From: Eonycteris spelaea
Taxonomy: Eukaryota > Chordata > Mammalia > Chiroptera > Pteropodidae
DNA: 64,000 nucleotides
Direction: 5' to 3'
NCBI GenBank assembly: GCA_003508835.1
Contig: PUFA01000555.1
Span: forward strand, 62,001-126,000
Shown: positions 1 to 16,984 of the stretch, in pieces
Layout of the letters: every line of letters starts with the position of its first letter
Position numbering within the stretch: position 1 is the stretch's first letter
Program-made: the position numbers and the translations under genes
The notes under the pieces: model-generated
The model's database searches: none
Told to the model about the DNA's origin: nothing
What the model saw: the letters and a program-made list of their open reading frames with translations, nothing else

Positions 1-277
1 ACTGGAGACCACAGACCCACAAAAAACAGGATTTGGGGGTGGTTTGCTCATGCCTCTTGGTTTTGAGCTCAGTGCTCTTTAAATGGGAAATTGGATGACA
101 GTAATTCATGGCATGCAGGGGGATCACAATGAATCAAGATGTGCCAAAGGAAAAATGTGCTTAGGGAGGCCAAGTGGCTGCTGCACTTGACCACTGTACC
201 AGTAACAATGATCATAAAGGCAGGCGTTGGGTGGATTCTGGAGCTCACTTGAGTGCTTACAAAGAGAAAAATTACAA
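1..277. other. Intergenic sequence, nothing recognised
   Basis: I see no exon, RNA gene or familiar repeat here. The right edge carries the 9-bp target-site duplication aaattacaa (269-277) of the SINE that follows. Confidence 0.5.
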
Positions 278-414
278 GTCTACAGCCATGCCACCCTGAA
301 CATGCTGATGCCATCTGATCTCAGAAGCTAAGGAGGGTTGGGCCTGGTTAGTACTTGGATGGGAGACTACCTACGAATACCAGGTGCTGCAGGCGTTTAA
401 AAAATGTTTTTTTT
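278..414 (+). repeat. 5S rRNA-derived SINE (MEG-RS-like), copy 1
   Basis: The block begins like 5S rRNA (gtctacagccatgcc) and follows its whole length: agaagctaaggagggt, the pol III internal control region gggcctggttagtacttgg and atgggagac, then ccaggtgctgcaggc. It ends in an A/T-rich tail. The perfect 9-bp direct repeat aaattacaa flanks it at 269-277 and 415-423, which shows it is a retroposed insertion and not an array 5S gene. It lacks the extra 3' tail module seen in copies 2 and 4. Several differences from 5S rRNA in the head show it has drifted. Confidence 0.9.
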
Positions 415-423
415 AAATTACAA

Positions 424-1384
424 ACTCAAGTCCACTCTCAGCTCCTCACGGTCTGAGAATGAGAGCTTCCATAACCCTAAAAAACTATTTCTTATAGTTG
501 CAAGCCTGATATTCCTGAAATCAACTGTACAGGATGATTTACAATGACAGTTGAATTCAGTCTCAAGTTTCTCACGTGAAAAGGCATTGATAATGGGACC
601 TGAAACTTGGAATGTAGATATCTGTTTGAACCCAGTTGAAAACTGACAATCTTGAACCTCTCAAGTCATTCTGAACCCCCTTACCAGTTAAAATAGCTTT
701 GCATGCAGGGTCTGAAGAAATGAAGAAATGCTTAAAAATCATGGGATAACCTTGCCTGCAGATTTCTTTAAAGATAATGCTATTCTTCAGATCAACCACA
801 ACCACCTCCAGCTGTCACTAGACCCACAACTAGGTCAAATCTCAGCATGCTCCAGGCAGCCAAGTAATATACTACAAGCAAGAAATAAATAACTTACACA
901 CCAAACTGGGAGGGTGAATGGGTAAATGATGGGGGATGCATACCAAATACTATGCTATAGTTATAAATGGTTAATTATATGTATATTTTTGCAACATCAC
1001 TAAATCTTAAAACATAGTGATGTTAGAATGAGAAATATAACACCATACCATCTAAGTAAATACAACGCATGTGCATAAGACATCAATATACATTCAATAA
1101 GAACACATGCAAAGGAAATACATTAAATGCATTAGAATGGCTACCACGGGGCCGGGTGGAAAATGGGAATGGGAATAAAAAGTGAAAATAAAATGAGTAG
1201 GACCCTGTGTGGACTAATCACAATAACGTGCAAAAATAATTGAGAACTATTACTCAGGAGAAAAAGGAAAAATCTTTGCTTTCAGTAGGGATTCTCAGTT
1301 CTTGCCAAGATGTTGATCTAACATAAGGTGCTGGTGCTCTCTTCCAATTCCAGCTCTCAAGATGATATATATTGAGGAAAACTG
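424..1384. other. Intergenic sequence, no recognised element
   Basis: This A/T-rich sequence has no convincing reading frame, splice pair or repeat family that I can name. Confidence 0.4.
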
Positions 1385-1600
1385 ACAGATGACAAAATGT
1401 ACTATTTATTCAGCATTTACCATGTGCCAAGGAGGATTAACTCATTTAATCTAATCAGATGATGAGATTAGATATAATCATCCCCATTTTACAGATGAGG
1501 AAACAAGTATAGAGAGGTTAAGTAACCTGCCCAAGGTCATACACCTGGTAATGCTGAGGTTGAAATTTGAACTCAGATTTTCTCTAACACCGAGAGAGAC
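1385..1600 (-). repeat. MIR SINE (ancient mammalian)
   Basis: On this strand it reads as the reverse of the MIR core and 3' half. The text ttttacagatgaggaaac, agagaggttaagtaacctgcc and caaggtcatacacctgg is the standard MIR complement. It is diverged, as expected for a fossil. Confidence 0.8.
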
Positions 1601-2340
1601 TGAAGGGCGAGTCTGGGGTGCGGATGGAGGTCAGGGGAGAGAGGCCTAAAAATGGAAGAGCGGCAGGCACCTTGAGCAATTATGTCAGGAAAAATTTCTA
1701 ATTGTGCTTTTTCCCCCCTTCCTCAACATTGTTCTGGAAGATCATCCTCTATCTCATCACCATAGCAAGATGGAGCATAGCAGAACCCAGCCAGCTACAG
1801 GTGGGACACATTAAGGTAGCATTGGCGCTGCTGGAGTGGGAGCTTATTACATGCACAGGCCGTGTTATCCCCCACTCCAATCACGCACACACTGAAATCC
1901 CGAGCGTACATCTTGAACTAGTAAATATAACCTCAAGGCAGGTATTTGGCCATGATTTTTCTTGAGGAATCTGACTAGCAGTGGCATCAGGTGTTTCCCA
2001 ACAAGCCTCCCCGCCTCCCAAGTTAAGCTCACAAGTCAAAAATCTCCGAGTTTATGAACATGTTAATTACCTACATATAGTCATGAAAACAAAACCATAA
2101 AATTCTCTCATTTTAGGCAAGCCTCTAGCATGGAAGATGGAGTCTGAAGGAGGAAAAAAAAGCAACAATTAAGTTCAATGAGAAAGTAACACTGAAAAAA
2201 AAATTAAATTAGTATCTTTATAGAGCTTACTATAAAGCTAATAAACATATTAACAAAAAAGTACAGTAATAGACCTAAATGTATATGGTTTTTACAAAAA
2301 AACTCATCATTCAATGGAATTCTCAATGAAAGATGCTAGG
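1601..2340. other. Intergenic sequence, no recognised element
   Basis: Contains an 87-codon open stretch at 1702-1965 with no recognisable motif or coding-like composition. I regard it as chance. Nothing else stands out. Confidence 0.35.
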
Positions 2341-2344
2341 ATAT

Positions 2345-3690
2345 TCATATTTTAAAAAATAAGTTTCAACTCCTACTTCACCATAAAAAATATTCAAAAT
2401 AGATTACAGACCCAACACACAATATACCAGGCTTGCAGAAAAAAATCTTTGACCTTAAAGTAGGCAAAGTTTCGATAGGTCACTGGAAGCAGTAACCATA
2501 AAATTTTTGACGAATCAGATTTCATTGTTCAAGAATAATAGGTGAGACGGACTAGGAGAAAATACTAACACACTTATCTGACAGACTTGTGTCCAGGGTA
2601 TGTAAAAGATTTCTGTAATATTTAAGACAATCCAATTTTTGAAATGGACAAGACTTGAAGTTTGTGAAACATGGACAATGACTATAAAATGAGAAACAGT
2701 CCAATATAAAATGCAACGTAATACTGGATTGGATCTTGAAACAGAAAGATAGTAAAGGAAAATTTGTGAAATTTGAATGAAGTGTGGAGTTTAGTTAATA
2801 GTAATATACCAATGCTAATCTTAATTGACAAATATACCAGTTACGTAAGATATTGAAATTAGGGCAAACTGGGTAAAGGTCTAGGAACTTCTATAATTTA
2901 AATTCAGCTCCAACTTGCTTTTTAAGAAGTGCATAGTATCATTAGTCATCAGAGAAATGCAAATTAAAATCACAATAGAAAGACAAATACCACATGGTTT
3001 CACTTACATGTGGAATCTATAAAAAGAAAACTCAGGGAACAGAAATCAAATTGATGGTTACCAGGGGGAGATGATGAAGGGGATGAGTGAAAGATGAGGG
3101 AAGTCATTAATCCTGTTAAGTTTGCACGATGACATGATTTCTAGACTTAATAATGTGATCATACTGTAAGGTTTATGTCATATCGGTGTTGTACACCTGA
3201 CAAATATATTGTACAACTAAAACATATGTACTCTAACTACCCCATCGATTACAAGATATTTACTGAAAAAGAAATGAAAACACACCCAAGACAAGTATAC
3301 TCAAACATAATAGCCCCAAACTGGAAACAGCCCAGATGTACCAAAAGAATGTATAAACTATACTCTGGAATTCTACTCTGCAACATAAAAAAAAAATGAA
3401 CTACACACAACTACGTGGCTGAATCTCAAAAACATGCTGAAAGATACACAGGATACATTCATGCTAAGACTTATTTTTTAATGAAGCATCAACATTATCT
3501 TACAGTGATAGAAACCAGGTCCACATTGTTTCTTCTGGGGATGGGAGATGAGCTATTGACTGGGATCAAGTTTCTGGAACTGGTTATGGCACTGGGGTTA
3601 TTCACAGAATACTTGGGGCCTTTTCTGCCATCCTAAAGATCAGCTAATATTCCTTCTCCATGTGATGTTTTATTCAAACTGGTTACGTAA
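2345..3690 (+). repeat. L1 LINE 3' remnants
   Basis: The left part is degraded ORF2 C-terminal sequence (around 2430-2700). From about 2940 there is L1 3' end text: catcagagaaatgcaaatt, tttcacttacatgtggaatc and atggttaccagggggag. From about 3270 a second, older 3' end follows (aatagccccaaactggaaac, then ggaattctactctgcaacat). Frames are broken throughout, so this is at least two fossil pieces in the same orientation. Confidence 0.8.
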
Positions 3691-4480
3691 GCCAAAAGCA
3701 ATAATGTTTTAGGTACTGAGAAAGTTAATGCAAATATTGGGCCCCACAAAACAGAGGCTGCTCCACCGGCCTGGCACATATCACAAATCTAAGCCTGAAT
3801 TAGCCTGCATTTGTAAGTAAACACCTGTAAAGGAAAAGGAAACCTGACATATACAACCCTTCAACTTTAGCTAGCTCTCCTTACCCTAGACTGGACCTGT
3901 AGCCAATCATACTATTTCTTTGCCTCTAACACCATAGATTTTGGTAACACCACTCCACGCTCTTGAGGCATTGTACTCCCCCAATCCATGGCTTTCCCTC
4001 GAATGAGAAAATTGTTTTGGCACCACAGTGCAAATGAACACCAGGGATCAGATGTATATAAGTAGGCAGCCGAGAAAGCTGCCAAGCAAGCACATTAATC
4101 ACCTGGTGGTTTCAACAGCAATGCTGAAGGACTTGATCCAAAGTGAAGATTCACTGCCAAACTGAGTTAACTGACCAATTTTCCCCAAGAATTAAGCCAA
4201 AATCAGTAAAAGCACTATAGCACATCTTTGGTATTTTAGCTTCTACTTTTTTAGTGTCACTGCCATTTAATTTTAGGATAAAGGTTAAATAAACCACCTA
4301 AATTACACCTAATGCCTACCTGAAGCTCACTCCACTAATAAAGGAGGCCTAGTCACAGCGACAAGCCACCTCAGTGACTGTTCCCTGGAAACTGCTCAAG
4401 TGCCAACAGTGCATTATAACTAGTTTGGGGGATGGGGCACATGAGTTAAATCATAGTTAAATTCTTTATTGCAATAGTGA
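3691..4480. other. Downstream flank of RBMX, possible old LTR-like segment
   Basis: No gene is visible. Around 3720-4120 there is agccaatcat (CCAAT-like, about 3901) and tatataagtaggc (TATA-like, about 4054), spaced as in some LTR promoters. I cannot assign a repeat family, so this is only a suggestion. Confidence 0.25.
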
Positions 4481-4502
4481 AAAAAGAACCCAGAGCCACA
4501 AA

Positions 4503-5720
4503 AATGCATTTAAAGTTTTATTAATTCCAAATACAAAACATTCCAAAAAGAGTTATCTATAATACCTATGTTCTATATTCAACTTAACAAAAAAAAACAC
4601 TCATTCTATTTCTTTTACAACCACTATAAAGCCAGAATAATCAAGACCAATTCTTTGCCATCGAGAGCAGAATTAAGTCTGCTGGGTCAGTAGACTATTC
4701 GCCAAATAGCTGTCTGGTCATTTAAGCATACTACTTAATTTGAATTTAGTATTCATGTTTACTATGATTAATCTCAATGTTCTATACCATCTTCAAGAAA
4801 TCTAAACAAAATCTTAAGAGCCAAAAGAAGCATAAACCCAAGTTATTTATAGGATTGAGGAAGACATCTATGTAAGTGCAACAGCCATTCAAATTTGGTC
4901 AATACCCTCATGGTATGATTAAAAGAGCCTGTCACATGAGGGTTACATTTTCTGGATTATTTTCCACAATCACAAATGTTGGACATGATAAGTATTGCTA
5001 TTTGCTATGCAAAATTCTCACAAGTTGAGTTGGTTCTTCTAACCCAACTCAAACCTGTTTAAGAACATTAGCTTTTACACTACTGGCTCTAGTTTCCAAC
5101 ACAATAAAGGTGTATCTTGATTTGTTTCCAAGACAGGAGGTGGGGGGTGGTAAAGTAGGCTTACAAAACAAAAAGAAAAAGCCAAGTGGCCCAATTTTGT
5201 TTCCATTTTTTTAAAGTGTGCTTTAGATCATTTTAGCCACATTTCCAGGAAACTATTCTTCCCTTTAGTTTTACAACTAAATCCCCCTTCTGGATAAACA
5301 GTAAAGCGTTTCACCTGCTGAAAATAAGACACTTTACTGGATAAAGAGCTACCACTTATGCCTTTCATTTTCCTAATTCAACTGACAGTGATAATTAGGA
5401 AGTTCTAATTTAGATTTGTCCCTATGACTTTAGCTCAACAAAATGAAAGCCAAAGCTACAGATTCCACATAAAGAACAAGAACTTCCTGGCTACCTCCAC
5501 TTACCAATTTCCTTAATTGCTCCCCTTTCTCCATCTAGTCAATTACTTAAGTAGCTACCACTTCTTTAGTCAAGAGTGCTAACCAACACTGATGCCTTCC
5601 TCAGACCCACGTGAACCCTCGAAGGCAAAAATCTATTGCCTGTACCAAACCAATTCTGATGAGTACTGCTTATGCAACTTGTGCCTTATCCACAATCGGC
5701 ATTCTTCTGCTTCAACAACT
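4503..5720 (-). other. RBMX: RBMX alternative terminal (3' UTR) exon
   Basis: On the minus strand a good acceptor (CATTTTACAG, 5730-5721) opens an A/T-rich, apparently non-coding exon that runs to the poly(A) signal at 4517. It is predicted to join to the 85-nt exon upstream (6341-6425). RBMX in other mammals has longer transcripts with additional downstream 3' exons, which is consistent, but the exact structure here is inferred from splice and poly(A) motifs only. Confidence 0.55.
4517..4522 (-). terminator. RBMX: Poly(A) signal of RBMX alternative terminal exon
   Basis: AATAAA on the minus strand is followed within 15-40 nt by a strongly GU-rich stretch (minus-strand TTTTTGTGGCTCTGGGTTC), the classic arrangement for cleavage near 4500. 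A second AATAAA lies at 4465-4470 and could be a backup site. Confidence 0.7.
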
Positions 5721-6340
5721 CTGTAAAATGAAAAGCATGTGATCAGGTCACAAGACACTATTTTAAACAGAAAATTACTGCCCCCTTACCTATACAACTA
5801 GAAACAAAGCATTTGCTTCAATTCCAAGGGTTGAAAAGCAACTATGAATGCCCACTATAAGCCCTGTAAGCCTCACTTTGGTAATATCGACTGTATGTCA
5901 TTATATCAATAAAACTGATCAACTGGGAACTTAGTAGCAGCTACATCTATTCTTTTAGTGGATTCGTACTGTGGCTCTGCAAAGGACCAGGCACTGCTAA
6001 GTATTAGAAAATGTACAGGAACCAAGTTTGAACCTCATACAAAGGTTTGCTGAAGTGCCAGAACACAATTGTAGAGCTCCAGTTGACAACTGTTTATGAA
6101 AAGTACTAGCAAGCTTGATAACATTACAGAATAGCTAAGTACTGCAAGAACTGATGAGAATATACCCATTTGCAACTTCATCCTACATGCAACCAAGCCA
6201 GATGTTATACATACTACCATTTAACTTTATCCTGTGACCCATGAGTTAAGATTATCCCTTATACAGACAACTTGCCATTATCCCAGCCATGCAAAGTGGC
6301 AAACGTTTCAACATATAAAGGCCACTGCTTTTGAACTTAC

Positions 6341-6425
6341 CGTAGCATTTGATTTCTCTTGCTGCCAGCTTTATCTAGTGTGAATAAATCAGCACTCCAT
6401 GACCATAATGACCAAAATCCTCAAC
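6341..6425 (-). other. RBMX: RBMX alternative 85-nt downstream exon
   Basis: On the minus strand the acceptor TTTTTACAG precedes 6425 and a near-consensus donor CG|GTAAGT follows 6341. The 85-nt body is not a multiple of three and carries stop codons, so it would act as 3' UTR after the normal stop, or as a frame-changing exon if an upstream coding donor spliced to it. It lies between the main 3' UTR and the alternative terminal exon. RNA evidence would settle its use. Confidence 0.6.
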
Positions 6426-7312
6426 CTGTAAAAATTAAATAGGTAACTAGTTATCTCTCTTAAGGAAATTCTTTCAAACTTGCCTATAACTTACTGCCCT
6501 CTTTTCCAGAAAGAAAAGGCAAGTTCAGACTTGCAGCTTAACGTATTTCATGATCTACTACGTTTCTTAAGTGGTGGAAGATTCACTGGCTTGGGATGGA
6601 CTGGAATGGCTTAAATGGTTAAGTTCCATGGCTTATGGATTCTCATTCTGTTCCAATGGTGCACTGCCATGTTAAATCCATAAGTTGAACGGACAAAACT
6701 TATTTGAAGGAATAAGTGCAGTATAAGGATTTTTAGTTGGAGGTCTTCAAGTTTACTATATTCAAGAGCATCTTTTTCAACTTCGTGGCTGGACCTGGGT
6801 CATGCTGCCTCAGGTTTTGCTTTTTAAAGACCACTTGCAATAGACTTTCTCCATACAGTGTAGTTTCACAGAACTAAAAACAAGTCAGGCATCCAACTAA
6901 ATGTCAGGTTTGTAATGGCTTACAGGGGTAGAGAGGGGGACCCCAAACTTAAGCCATTTCCTATATTGACTAAAAGACTAATTTGAAAAATGTTAAAATA
7001 TATGTAGCATGTTTAAAGGTCTTCATCAAAAAGACTTAAAAAAATTTACCCCTCCAAGCCCCAGATGGCTATTGGTAAACAGCTGTATTAAGGCCTTTAA
7101 AGTGCCGTACATGCTCTAAAAAAAAAAAATCCATGTGTTGAATTTGGAGGACTTCTAATATGCTATAGAACACTTTGCTTTTCCATAAGGTTTTTTCTTA
7201 ATCTAGAAAGCATTTCCACTGCCATGAAGTACAGCATGTTTCACTGTACTATGAGGAAGGTTTTAAGTGTTCAATTTCGACTTAGACGGAAAAACTAGTT
7301 TGCTTTGCTTAC

Positions 7313-11670
<4,358 letters not shown>

Positions 11671-12706
11671 TCAAGTTCATCAAAACATGTATTTACTGCG
11701 GTACATTTTTTGTTTTACTAAAATTATTCTTTAATAACTAAAGACTCCAAAAGATCTAAAAACCTCAGAAGTAAACCCAAAACAAGTAGTTAAACCATAG
11801 CGTGGTTTACGTTAAACTGGTTAAAAGGGCCAAGCCAACTTATGTCTTTACCCTTCCTCCTCTCCTTGGCAGTTTTAATCAAGTATGAGCTACTCAACAC
11901 TCGACAGAGTTTAATCCTAGCTTTTTAAGATACAATTGCATCCCAATTACCCTAATGGTTTTTAAAGACTATCGGCTCATTCAAGGTCACGGGCCAGACG
12001 CGGGTCCTTAACACCAAGCCCTCTTCCAAGAACTCTTTGCCTTTCCTGGTCAGAATTCTCTACTGAATCTTAGTATAAATTTAATGTTTGAGGCAAGTTA
12101 TGCCTTCCCTTATCCACCAGCCCCGTCAAAAAGTCCTCACATTTTTAAAAAGTGTCAATACCACTTCACATTAAATAACGGAACGTTGGTATCATGCCCT
12201 GTAACTCTCGACGCTCCATGACTGCAGCAGAACCCAATTAAAACACTTCATTAAAAACCTCGTGGAAAACACAAAATGGCGACACTTGGACTCAGCCCAG
12301 AACCACCGACACCAGTCAGGGACTAACTTTCACCACCAGCTGTGGCTTGGAAATTCAAAGGGCTTCCCCCCAAGGCCACCAATGAACAAGGACCCGCGCG
12401 TAGAAGTGCACGTGCCCATCCACAGCGCCGGCGCCATCCACTCCCAATGCAGGTACCGCGGTGGTGCGATCTCCTCTCGTCCCGCTCCGGCCCGACCTCC
12501 GCCACTACCCCGCCCCGGCGACAAACTTTCGAGAAGAACAGAATCAAACAGACCCCTACTTTGCTTCCCTCCGACGCTCCCGCTTATCTAACTAGGTCGG
12601 CACCTTGGGCTCTTAAAATGGCGCCCGCTCCCCCATCTCCAGGGAGATAATCCCAAATTCTAACGTGGCGAGAGCGCCGGCACGAGGGCTAAGGAGGATT
12701 ACGTAC

Positions 12707-12831
12707 CGGAGGGGTGACGACGGTTCAAGCTCTACGAGCTCGCAGACAAAGGCTTCCTAGCCTTCAGCACGCGGGAAGGCGGCCGGCTCGGAAGACGGAA
12801 GACAGAAGCCGCTAGCACTACTGCGCAACGA
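12707..12831 (-). other. RBMX: RBMX exon 1 (5' UTR)
   Basis: Non-coding first exon. Its donor CCTCCG|GTACGTA lies at 12707/12706. The start near 12830 is inferred from the TATA box 25-30 nt upstream. The text (GCTTCTGTCTTCCGTCTTCC... on the minus strand) resembles the RBMX 5' UTR of other mammals. Intron 1 runs from 12706 to 11631. Confidence 0.75.
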
Positions 12832-12855
12832 GGGCGAACAAAGGAGACAGCAAAC

Positions 12856-12861
12856 TTTATA
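12856..12861 (-). promoter_or_regulatory. RBMX: RBMX TATA box
   Basis: TATAAA on the minus strand (context CAGTATAAAGTTTGC), about 30 nt upstream of the expected transcription start. A CCAAT box (minus AGCCAATGG, 12952-12956 core) lies about 90 nt further upstream, a classical spacing. Confidence 0.7.
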
Positions 12862-13114
12862 CTGCCCGGGAACGAGGCTGAAGGACCCGGATGGAAACGG
12901 AGCTTAGAATTTGAAACACAAGGGGAGGGGGAAGCAGTTCCCAGTCTCCCCATTGGCTGTCAACTCTGTCATTCACTCTCCGCCCCTCCCCTTTTCCCGG
13001 GGCCTCAGGTTTCTGGCCCTCGCCCATTTCTAACCGTTTTCCCAGCCCCCATCGGTGCTTCTCAAACCCGCGTTTTTGGTTTCCGCTAAGATGGCTCACG
13101 GGCTGTATTTAATA

Positions 13115-13280
13115 AAGAACTGAAGTTTATTGCGTGTTCTCCTGAGCCGTGCACAGTGCTAAACTTTGCACCCATGAACGCATTTAATTCTCAAAACACC
13201 GTGATGAGAGCAGATACTCCTACTATGTCAATATTGCAGAAGTGAAAAGCAAAGAAGTTTAGATAATAGAACATTTTCCC
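13115..13280 (-). repeat. MIR-like or similar ancient repeat fragment
   Basis: The text cacagtgctaaactttgcac, catttaattctcaaaacacc and gaagtgaaaagc follows the pattern of the reverse MIR 3' half (size class, order and spacing). It is strongly diverged, so the family call is tentative. Confidence 0.4.
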
Positions 13281-13769
13281 AAAATACTTTTAACAAGAAT
13301 TTTTAGTGAATGGGTCAAATTCTGATAAATAGATGTTAGGTGAGAAAAAAAAATCATACAAAACGACAGACAGTTCCTTCACATAGAACAATTACTGAAC
13401 GCCTAAATGGAAGGCTCAAGGTTTGGCCCCAAGGATACAACCCAGAACAAGCGAGACAAGGGCAAGGCGCTTCATGGTTAAGGCTGCCAGATTTAGTAAA
13501 TAAAAATACAAGATGCCTAGTTAAGTTCGAAGTTCAGATAATCTTTTCAGTGTGCATATGTACCGGTGTCATACATCAAAACCTTACTTGTTGTTTATCT
13601 GAAATTCAAATTTAACCGGGCATTCTATATTATATCTGTCAATCCTACTCATGGGTGGATGACAAAAATTAATTTTCCTAATTTCTTTAAAAACGAAAAA
13701 AAAATTAAATACAATTAAATGAAAGAATTATCTGTCGCGATTTAGTGATAGGGAGGAAGATGGACAATA
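13281..13769. other. Intergenic sequence upstream of RBMX
   Basis: No gene or nameable repeat is visible. A short A-rich patch lies at about 13690. Confidence 0.35.
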
Positions 13770-14250
13770 TTTGGGAGATGAAATTTGATTTAGACAGCAG
13801 GGAAGGTCTATCTGAAGAGGTGACTTTGGAGATTAGATATGAAGGGAGAAAAAAAACAGCCATGGGAAAACTTAGGGGAGAACTTTACAGGAAAAGAAGA
13901 AAGCACTAACCACAAAGTGAGCTTAAGAGATTGCAGATATCAAGGGACAGAAAGAGATCCAGTGTAGTAGGAATTTAAGAGGCATAAAATGAGAGAACAA
14001 AACTAGGCAGAACCTTCGACCCCATTAAAAAATTACAGGAGGTAAGTGTGGAAGCAGGGACACCAAAGGGGCTGTGTGAACAGACCAGGAGAGAGGATGC
14101 GGACCTGAATTAGGGTTGTGCCAGTGGACGTGGTGAGGAAGGAACAATTGCTGAGTATATATGACAGGTAGCATGGACAGGATTTGCTAATAAATCAGAT
14201 GGGAAGGAAATGGGAGGAATTGAGGAGACAGGAAATCAGTATGAATGACT
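13770..14250 (+). repeat. Ancient interspersed repeat, family unnamed (copy A)
   Basis: The order of words gaagaggtgactttggagat, gaagcagggacacc and acaggatttgctaataaatc matches a widespread old mammalian repeat that also occurs at 15100-15440, 16990-18340 and 18640-19395 in the same direction. I recognise the family text but cannot give its name with certainty. Confidence 0.5.
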
Positions 14251-15099
14251 CTAAGTATCTGGCATTAGTAGGTGATGGCCATTTACCAAAATGGTTTCAG
14301 ATGAGCCAGTTTGGGATTGGGGGAGGGGGGTAGGGAAATCTGATGCTCAGAGCAGAGATCAGGGCTAAATAGTTACTTTGGAAATGGTGAAACTCATCAG
14401 AATGAATGAGATTACCAAAAGAGAATGCAATGCAAAAAGAAGGCCCATGATCACACAATAGAAACTAAGAGTATGTATGGAGACATGCTATAGTGTTATT
14501 TGTTTATCCTGGGAGGAGTAGTGAATTTATGGACAATTGTTACTTTTCTTATTCTCAGCTAATGATTACTCTGCCAATGGTGAATTATGGTATATGTCAG
14601 GCAGGTGGTAGTAAATGATGCTCATGTCATGCATAAATGCCCCACGTAGCTTTGGAACCAGCTCTGAATTATTAACATCAATAGAGGAATAATACTTAAC
14701 AGGACAAGAATATTTGTTCTTTTTTTCCCCGGCCAAATAATGAAAAGTAAAGCAAAAGTCATGTCTACTTGCCTTCAGAATGAGTTATGTTAAGACGCTC
14801 TGCCAATAGTCGGAAATTGCCCAGGTTAGCAAAAACCACTTAATGCCAGGCTCAGCCTGTAGAATCTGCACCCCCAGGCAGAACCAGGAGAAGTCCCCGC
14901 CCCTCCCCACCCCCCGCATGGGCTGGCTGGCACTCTCTTTCTGTCTCACATCTAGACCCAAGGACTACAGAACCTTCCCTAAGCTCTGAATCTAAGCCAG
15001 GCCTTCCCCTGTCTAGGGCAGAACAGAGCTGACACTACAATAGACGTCCCTGTCCCTCTGGGTCTCAAGAAGGAAATATGCACCCCTGTGGACCAGATC
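14251..15099. other. Intergenic sequence, no recognised element
   Basis: Moderate complexity with a C-rich patch at about 14890. Nothing supports a gene. Confidence 0.35.
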
Positions 15100-15440
15100 A
15101 CTCTAGTCTTTGCAGTCAGTGTCCAGGAATGTGGGGTAGGGAGGAATAGAGTGTTCTAGACTGGGGACAGCACTTCCAAGGACCAGGAAAGTGAGGGAGC
15201 GGAGGGAAGGCTAATTGGAATTGTAGAAGAGGCTCTTTATGGCTATAGCATAAAGTCAGGACATAGAGGACAAAGGAAGAATCTGGAGATGGAGGCAGAG
15301 GACCTACTGGTTAGATCAGTGGGCAATGGAGAGGGGAGATTTTTTAAGAGGTGGAACAACATAATCAGATTTCATCTTAAAGAGATTATGATGGCTGCAG
15401 TCCTGAGACTGTATTGGGCGAGGGAGGGGCAGGAAGCAGA
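15100..15440 (+). repeat. Ancient interspersed repeat (copy B)
   Basis: Shares with the other copies the order agaggtggaacaacataatc, aaagagattatgatggctgc and gatgtaatccaggagtgagg (the 'transient' end of the same family). It is heavily diverged. Confidence 0.45.
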
Positions 15441-16419
15441 GTATAGCTGATGTAATCCAGGAGTGAGGGGACTCTGGCCAACCAACAGTTGGATAAGCAG
15501 GTCTCACACTGCCAAAAACTAATCTCGAATCCCATCCCTCCTCCTCATGGATCTTCTAGATTTTTCCCTTTACTTCTTTCCTTGGATTATCATTTTTAAA
15601 AATGTTTATATTTTATCTTTACTATAATTTTTCCGTGAAACATTATTTCTCTCCAGATGCCATCTCAATGATTAACTGATAGACTGAGTCAAGAAATATT
15701 ACTTTGCCACTAGGTATCCTTGGAATGTAATCAGTGCTTAATAAATGTTGGCTGAATGTCTTGCAAGCTCTTTTTATCCTCTCTGATACTTAGTATGAGC
15801 TGGGTTCATAGTAAATTGAGTATTGAATATTGGTAGTCTTGTCTTTACTCCCAATTTCTCTGCAAAGGACTCACCTTTTTTTTTTTTTTTTACTAAAACA
15901 AACTACAATGAAATAAAACAAAAATAGTCCATAGTTTTAAAAGCTTCAACCAGTTAAATGATTAAGAAATAACCTTCAGCCATCAACTAGGGATCACTCT
16001 GAAATAAGTAAAATGCAAAGCTCTCCTGTCAGCTTTGCATTTTTACATGAAGGGCAGATTTAAGGTCGCTCTGCATCCAGTTGATGCCTGTTTTTCCAGA
16101 CTACAAAAAGATATCCTGCCACTTGTTCTAAAATCGTCTGTTATCTGGTATGAAGCAAGAAGGAGGAAGGGAGGAAATAACTTTCTGCGATTAGAGAATG
16201 GGAAACTTTCCAAACCACTTAAAGTAGCCACTGTCCAGAAGATAGCCTACTTAACTACAAGCAAGGAATGAAAACTTTTTAATGTGGTTCTGATATTTAC
16301 ATAGGAGCTGGCTGAATGAATGAAGGTACTGTATATTTTTCCACAATGAAGGAGATACTGTGTTTTAACCAAACTTAAAACTCTTTTAAAAGGAAACTAA
16401 GTATGCCTTAAGAAATATA
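15441..16419. other. Intergenic sequence, no recognised element
   Basis: Contains a poly(T) run at about 15877-15890 and overlapping open stretches of 78 and 62 codons around 16035-16271 on opposite strands, with no motif. I see no gene. Confidence 0.35.
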
Positions 16420-16424
16420 TATAT

Positions 16425-16764
<340 letters not shown>

Positions 16765-16984
16765 TTATAATGAGGGGTGAGTGTGGGGAATGATGTATTT
16801 TTCTTTTCAATAAATTGTGTCAAGACAATTAGAGAGCCATTTAAAGGGGGAAAAAAATCTGGATTTGTACTACACTTTTTACTCCAAAATAAATTCCAGC
16901 TCAAAGATTTAAATGTAAAAGGTAGAACCATTTAAGTATTAGAAGAAAATGGATAGGTGCTTTTATAACCTTGTCATGAGGACC

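Larger units (their letters stand above)
12320..13090. promoter_or_regulatory. CpG-rich promoter region of RBMX
   Basis: CpG dinucleotides and G+C content rise sharply from the first third of intron 1 across exon 1 to the upstream flank. It includes GC boxes (for example ccccgccccgg near 12510 and cgcccctcccc near 12981). This is the only strong CpG island in the first 26 kb and marks a housekeeping-type promoter. Open reading stretches inside it are by-products of high G+C. Confidence 0.75.

Noticed and set aside
1702..1965. 87-codon plus-strand open stretch
   Set aside because: No motif, poor composition and no transcript signals.
12330..12524. Minus-strand open stretch in RBMX intron 1 with LFIGGL-like text resembling the RRM RNP2 motif
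   Set aside because: It lies in the CpG island, has no RRM beyond six residues, and the likeness comes from a short ATTGGTGGCC match that includes an inverted CCAAT-type word.
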